Source: JAATFY01 sp049276515 (lineage in GTDB: Bacteria; Pseudomonadota; Alphaproteobacteria; UBA9219). From it: 20,502 nucleotides of DNA. Positions 16,620 to 20,502 of the stretch are shown here, in pieces. The notes beneath the pieces are model-generated. The model saw nothing but the letters and a program-made list of their open reading frames with translations. It did not search any database and was not told where the DNA came from. Positions within the stretch are counted from its first letter, which is position 1. The number at the start of each line of letters is the position of its first letter. The stretch lies in assembly GCA_049276515.1 (NCBI GenBank), contig JBASWO010000020.1, positions 1 through 20,502 on the forward strand. Direction: 5' to 3'. The position numbers and the translations under genes are program-made.

Positions 16620-17143
16620 CTTAAGCTCATAGGCTGAACGAAGGCATACAAAATGGCTCGCTCGGGCCTACCTAACTTTTCATGAGCCTCATTGAAGAAA
16701 GCCTGTGCGCCTTTTAAAATGTTGTCCTCTAAATCAGCGAGACTTTGAGATGCTAAGACGCCCGTTTGGACTGTATCTGGCCTTAATATTTTGGGCCCCA
16801 AGGGTTCACCAAAAAAGAATTTGATCTCCCTACCGCACTTAGAAGCATATCCTAAGGTAGCAAAAATAGAAGGCATGCCCATATTTGGATTTGCTACTGT
16901 ATTTGCTCTAACCATTTCTTCTGGTATGCGAGTAAGATGTGGAGCATTTCTGGCCAGATGTCCCGGGGGCAACTGAGCTATCTGCGCATGAATAGATGGC
17001 CTCTTTGTCAGCTCAGCCTCAGTCATCGCCATTAAAGTTTCGAGATCTTTTCTCGTAAATCCGATAACAACAGCCACACTCGATCCGGGATGATCATCTA
17101 TAGCATCGATATGTTCACGAAGAGCGTAATCTTTAAAAGGCAT
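16616..17143 (-). CDS. Unrecognised soluble protein between lolA and xthA
   Basis: I do not recognise this 175-residue protein. It shows no signal peptide or membrane span. It appears to have a beta-strand segment (SSVAVVIGF, about 21-29), helices (30-60), a Pro/His/Asn-rich middle (57-90), a second core region (KCGREIKFFFGEPLGP, about 102-117) and a C-terminal helix with a hydrophobic end (LYAFVQPM). The ATG has AGGA six bases upstream, so translation is well supported. The gene is divergent from xthA over 101 A+T-rich bases and convergent with lolA. It interrupts the conserved lolA-xthA pair. No function is assigned. Confidence 0.7.
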   Translation of the reverse strand: MPFKDYALREHIDAIDDHPGSSVAVVIGFTRKDLETLMAMTEAELTKRPSIHAQIAQLPPGHLARNAPHLTRIPEEMVRANTVANPNMGMPSIFATLGYASKCGREIKFFFGEPLGPKILRPDTVQTGVLASQSLADLEDNILKGAQAFFNEAHEKLGRPERAILYAFVQPMSLS

Positions 17144-17244
17144 AATAAATCCTGTAAAATAATATCACTTCAATCTTGCATGAGAGTATGAAAGTAAATA
17201 GAAAAAATGAGTAATTACGTTAACCAAAGACGCTCAGAAATATC

Positions 17245-18036
17245 ATGAGAATAGCCACCTGGAACATTAATTCCGTACGTTTGCGCATCGGCATTGTTGA
17301 GCAGTTTATCGATGAGTATAAGCCCGATGTGATTTGCCTACAGGAAACCAAAACAGTTGATGAGACCTTTCCCCGCGATGCCTTTATTCAAAAAGGCTTC
17401 AAGCATCAGCATATCGCCGGCATGAAAAGTTATAATGGCGTTGCCATTCTCTCACGCCTGCCACTTACCAATCTGGGCGGTAAGAACTGGCAAGGCAAAG
17501 AAGATTGCCGCCATATTCAAGCTGAACTTCCCAATGGCATTGAAGTCCATTGCTGTTATGTCCCAGCGGGTGGCGATATTCCTGATGCCAAAGCCAATGT
17601 AAAATTTGCACATAAACTAGGCTTTATGGATGAAAAAGCAGCTTGGTGGAAAACACGCAAAGACACCAAGAAAGCTAAAATTCTTTTAGGTGATCTAAAC
17701 GTCGCACCCCTTGAGCATGATGTGTGGTCACACAAACAGATGCTGGGGGTTGTCTCGCATACACCTATCGAAGTTGAGAAACTCACGGCCTGGCAAAAGG
17801 CACATGATTGGTATGATGCTGTCAGACATTTTACGCCAGCTGAAGAAAAACTTTATTCCTGGTGGAGTTATAGAGCAGCTGATTGGCGCGCCTCAGATCG
17901 GGGTCGAAGATTAGATCATATTTGGGTAACACCCAATCTCACAGCATCGCTTAAAAAAGCGACAATCTTAAAAGAAGCACGTGGTTGGGAGCCTAAACCC
18001 AGCGATCATGTGCCGGTCATGATTGATCTTAAATAG
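17245..18036 (+). CDS. xthA: Exodeoxyribonuclease III (AP endonuclease)
   Basis: Base-excision repair enzyme that cuts 5' to abasic sites and has 3'-phosphodiesterase activity, acting after glycosylases such as the nearby endonuclease III. The 263 residues contain the complete EEP-nuclease catalytic set: N7 in ATWNINS, E34 in LQETK, Y105 in CYVPAG, D150 and N152 in LLGDLNVAP, D224 in RRLDHIW, and D254/H255 in the C-terminal SDHVPV. Length is normal for XthA. The ATG has only a weak purine-rich site. Its last eight bases overlap the end of the convergent GT-C-like gene. Confidence 0.95.
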   Translation: MRIATWNINSVRLRIGIVEQFIDEYKPDVICLQETKTVDETFPRDAFIQKGFKHQHIAGMKSYNGVAILSRLPLTNLGGKNWQGKEDCRHIQAELPNGIEVHCCYVPAGGDIPDAKANVKFAHKLGFMDEKAAWWKTRKDTKKAKILLGDLNVAPLEHDVWSHKQMLGVVSHTPIEVEKLTAWQKAHDWYDAVRHFTPAEEKLYSWWSYRAADWRASDRGRRLDHIWVTPNLTASLKKATILKEARGWEPKPSDHVPVMIDLK

Positions 18037-19645
18037 CTAGCTTTGTTTTTACATTTCTGATGAGCCAGCCGGTGCACAAGATAGCGCCGCTTAATCCAAT
18101 GATCGCCAGCCATGGATAGCCAATGACGGTGAGGCGATCATAGATGGTGCCAAGCTGATCTAGACAATAGGCATTGTTAGGAAACGCAAAATTCTTATCA
18201 TCGCCTTTCACAGAACAACCCGTATAAAGCGTGATGTAGGACCAGAGAGCTGCACAATGAAATAACGCTGCATAACCAAGAAGAGCAATTAAGACTTTGC
18301 GCTCTCTAGGACGCTGCCAAATAGCCATAAAACCTATGCCTAAGGCTGGAGCCGTCCAGGGCATCAAAATGTGCAAATACCAACCGGGCGCTCCACCATT
18401 TCCACTGAGTGCAATTGTAAGAATGGCGTAATAAAAAAGGCTTCCTGCAAAAAGACCAAACATCCAAACCGGCAACCAGAGCGGATCGGCTATAGGTTTC
18501 ATTCTCAGCTGTCTTAGATATTCAATCACCACCCAGAAAACCAAAAGCACGCAAGGTATCTGCATCCATTTTGGTAAATGCGTGAGAGATTGCGTACCAC
18601 CCCATACCCAAGATGCGGCCATCACCAAAAAACTTCGCAAGCCTGCGCTCACTGAGAAATTCTCTTTGAGATTTACGACAAGTCCGCCTTTATCAGCAAC
18701 TTTGATTGAGTCTGCACTGCCTGTGATATCGCCAAAAACTAAAAACTTATAGGCATACCAACCGCCGCCGAGAAGAAATGCGGGTACAAAAACCAATATT
18801 AAATCCAAGAGATTTTCTGTGCGTTGCTTTCTATTTTTGCGCTGTGCCCAGACTCTTAGAAGGAAGAACAATCCTAAGCCCGCGCCAATTGGCAAGAAAA
18901 AGGCTTTGGTCAGAAGACCAATGCCAAGGGAAAAACCTAGAGCCAGTAGCCATTTCTTATTCTTCGGCTGTTCCAACCAGAGAGATAAAAAAAGTGCCAT
19001 GATGCCTGTAATCAAAAGACAAAAAGCATCATTTCCCAGACGTGCAAATTCTGGAAAGAGCATTGGCAATAAAATGGGATAAACTAAAAACCCTAGGACG
19101 GCAGGGTTAGAGATTGCCTTACGTTGCCGCAGGACTGCGATGAAGCCCGCGGCGATACCGCAGAGTGCAAAGATATAAGAAGCAAGCCGCAGCACAAAAA
19201 CTTGGGTAACCAAAGGGCTTTGATCCGTAGCCTTTGTTAAAGGTGCTAACGCCGCATAATAAATGGCTGGATGTTGCGCCTGCCAATTGAGGCCTACACC
19301 AGGCGCATAAATCGCACGCCGATGAGGTTCACGATATTTTTCTTTATAATTTTCCACCAATGCAGGATTGGAAAAGAATTGGGCATAGGTCAGATAGTTT
19401 GGATTTGTCGGATCTTGATCAAAGGGCGGCCTCAAAGATATGTAAGCATTCGGCCCCTGATAGTCGGTTATTTCGCGGTCTAAAAGGCTTTCTCCGTATA
19501 TAGGGATTGTACCGGTATCCGCTATTTGCCTTAAACTCGAATAATGGGCGTTTTCATCAAAGCCTTCCCAAAGCGGCAAAGTGGAGAGATAGGTAAGACC
19601 AACACAGAAGAGCGCTAGAAGATAAACGCCAAGAATATTCTTCAT
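18029..19645 (-). CDS. Multi-span membrane protein, GT-C glycosyltransferase-like
   Basis: A 538-residue polytopic inner-membrane protein with about eleven to twelve hydrophobic segments. The first large periplasmic loop begins after the first span with the acidic motif LPLWEGFDENAH (23-34), as in GT-C enzymes that use polyprenyl-phosphate sugars (PMT/ArnT-like and DUF2142-like proteins), and later has WQAQHPAIYYAAL (about 122-134), also typical of that loop. It would transfer a sugar to lipid A, a polysaccharide or a protein on the periplasmic side; donor and acceptor are unknown. Its start overlaps the stop of the upstream epimerase gene in an ATGA arrangement, so it is translationally coupled to sugar-nucleotide metabolism. 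Confidence 0.8.
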   Translation of the reverse strand: MKNILGVYLLALFCVGLTYLSTLPLWEGFDENAHYSSLRQIADTGTIPIYGESLLDREITDYQGPNAYISLRPPFDQDPTNPNYLTYAQFFSNPALVENYKEKYREPHRRAIYAPGVGLNWQAQHPAIYYAALAPLTKATDQSPLVTQVFVLRLASYIFALCGIAAGFIAVLRQRKAISNPAVLGFLVYPILLPMLFPEFARLGNDAFCLLITGIMALFLSLWLEQPKNKKWLLALGFSLGIGLLTKAFFLPIGAGLGLFFLLRVWAQRKNRKQRTENLLDLILVFVPAFLLGGGWYAYKFLVFGDITGSADSIKVADKGGLVVNLKENFSVSAGLRSFLVMAASWVWGGTQSLTHLPKWMQIPCVLLVFWVVIEYLRQLRMKPIADPLWLPVWMFGLFAGSLFYYAILTIALSGNGGAPGWYLHILMPWTAPALGIGFMAIWQRPRERKVLIALLGYAALFHCAALWSYITLYTGCSVKGDDKNFAFPNNAYCLDQLGTIYDRLTVIGYPWLAIIGLSGAILCTGWLIRNVKTKLAI

Positions 19646-20502
19646 CTATGGTAGCTCTTAAACCAAGCAACAAAACGCGGCACCCCTTCACTAATAGATG
19701 TTTGAGGCTTAAAGCCAAGATCTCGGGTGCTAGAGGTTATATCAGCATAAGTTTCTACGACCTCGCCTGGCTGCATAGGCTGAAAATCGCACTGAGCTTT
19801 TTTACCAAGCGCTTTTTCAATTGCTCCAATAAAATCCATCAAATCTTCAGATTGAGAATTGCCAAGATTATAGAGTTGCACAGGCGGCTCTGTCTGAGGT
19901 GGTTTACCGAGGGCAGCAAGAATACCAGCTACAATGTCATCAATATACGTGAAGTCACGGCGCATTTTACCATGATTGAAAACTTTGATCGGTTTACCTG
20001 CATCGATATCTTTGGTGAAAGAATATGTGGCCATATCGGGCCGTCCCCAGGGTCCATAGACCGTAAAGAAACGCAAGCCTGTCGAGGGTATTTTATAAAG
20101 ATGGGCATAGGTCCACGTGATCAACTCATCAGCTCGTTTTGTCGCAGCATAAAGTGAGACAGGATTTTCGACCGCATCATCAATGGCAAATGGTGTTTTT
20201 GTATTACCCCCATAAACAGAGGATGAGCTGGCATAAACAAAATGCTGCAGACCTTTTGTATGGCGCGCAAGCTCCAGCATCACAGTGTGTCCCATGATGT
20301 TGGATTCGATATAGGCATAAGGATTAATCAGAGAATAGCGCACGCCTGGCTGCGCCGCTAAATGCACAATATGTGTAAAGCCTTTATTGGCAAAAGCCAG
20401 CATGGGCTCTTTGTCGGCAATATTGATTTTATGAAATGAAAAGTTCTTATGTTTCTTAAGTTCTGCAAGTCGCGCCTCTTTAAGGCTGACATCATAATAA
20501 TC
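19642..20502 (-). CDS. UDP-glucuronate 4-epimerase-type NAD-dependent epimerase (5' end outside window)
   Basis: A short-chain dehydrogenase/epimerase that most likely turns UDP-glucuronate into UDP-galacturonate, for LPS core or capsule. The frame stays open to the window edge (286 residues visible), so the N-terminal NAD-binding G-x-x-G-x-x-G turn is missing, perhaps 35-50 residues. Seen: YYDVSLKEARLAEL (family-typical after the first strand), HLAAQPGVRYSL, the ASSSSVYG segment, the Y-x-x-x-K catalytic pair in SLYAATKRADE, RFFTVYGPWGRPDMA and RRDFTYIDDIV. An internal Met at 20403 should not be taken as the start, because the residues before it match the family. UDP-glucose 4-epimerase or GDP-mannose 4,6-dehydratase relatives are less likely. 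Confidence 0.9.
   Translation of the reverse strand, partial: DYYDVSLKEARLAELKKHKNFSFHKINIADKEPMLAFANKGFTHIVHLAAQPGVRYSLINPYAYIESNIMGHTVMLELARHTKGLQHFVYASSSSVYGGNTKTPFAIDDAVENPVSLYAATKRADELITWTYAHLYKIPSTGLRFFTVYGPWGRPDMATYSFTKDIDAGKPIKVFNHGKMRRDFTYIDDIVAGILAALGKPPQTEPPVQLYNLGNSQSEDLMDFIGAIEKALGKKAQCDFQPMQPGEVVETYADITSSTRDLGFKPQTSISEGVPRFVAWFKSYHR

Noticed and set aside
17176..17204. Possible xthA promoter TTGCAT - 17 - TAGAAA
   Set aside because: Only three and four of six consensus bases match in an A+T-rich gap, so it cannot be separated from chance.
1..20502. CRISPR arrays, tRNA or rRNA genes, insertion sequences, phage or defence genes, toxin-antitoxin pairs
   Set aside because: I found no repeated spacers, cloverleaf-like segments, transposase or integrase proteins, or terminal inverted repeats on reading through the window.

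Overview
The window carries ordinary chromosomal genes of a Gram-negative, flagellated alphaproteobacterium of moderate G+C. The evidence is a FliX-type flagellar assembly regulator (a family essentially limited to Alphaproteobacteria), the lineage-typical neighbourhood ftsK - lolA - xthA, an alphaproteobacterial-type PfkB sugar/adenosine kinase, a bactofilin, and heat-shock promoters resembling the rhizobial RpoH consensus. I cannot place it below class with confidence; a Rhodospirillales-like or related deep lineage is a guess.

Layout. (1) 120-1335 (+): fliX, then an unrecognised protein with a hydrophobic centre. (2) 5019-1332 (-): a GT9 glycosyltransferase translationally coupled to an AEC-family permease, followed by an acyl-CoA ligase. 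(3) 5024-9498: the Hsp70 locus, grpE - [inverted membrane-anchored orphan] - dnaK - dnaJ, with matching RpoH-like promoters before grpE and dnaK and a hairpin between dnaK and dnaJ. (4) 9502-11448: DNA repair genes ogt (-) and nth (+), then bactofilin (-); nth and bactofilin converge on a strong bidirectional terminator. (5) 11625-15085 (+): a PfkB kinase and the chromosome translocase ftsK. (6) 15086-18036: lolA and xthA, with one unrecognised gene between ftsK and lolA and a second, on the opposite strand, between lolA and xthA. (7) 20502-18029 (-): a UDP-glucuronate 4-epimerase-type enzyme, cut by the window edge, coupled to a multi-membrane-span GT-C-like protein; this looks like the end of a surface-polysaccharide operon.

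How the genes work together: the core is housekeeping (protein folding, base-excision and alkylation repair, chromosome segregation, lipoprotein trafficking), edged by envelope glycan genes on both sides. I see no mobile element, CRISPR array, tRNA, rRNA, toxin-antitoxin pair or defence island. No stretch over 300 bases lacks a gene; the longest gap is the 223-base dnaK promoter region.

I found no clear new system. The items most worth a second look are the four unrecognised genes wedged into conserved blocks (589-1335, 5680-6147, 15244-15918, 16616-17143), the promoter-plus-dyad before 15244, the paired heat-shock promoters, and the repeated minimal stop-codon overlaps of convergent genes.
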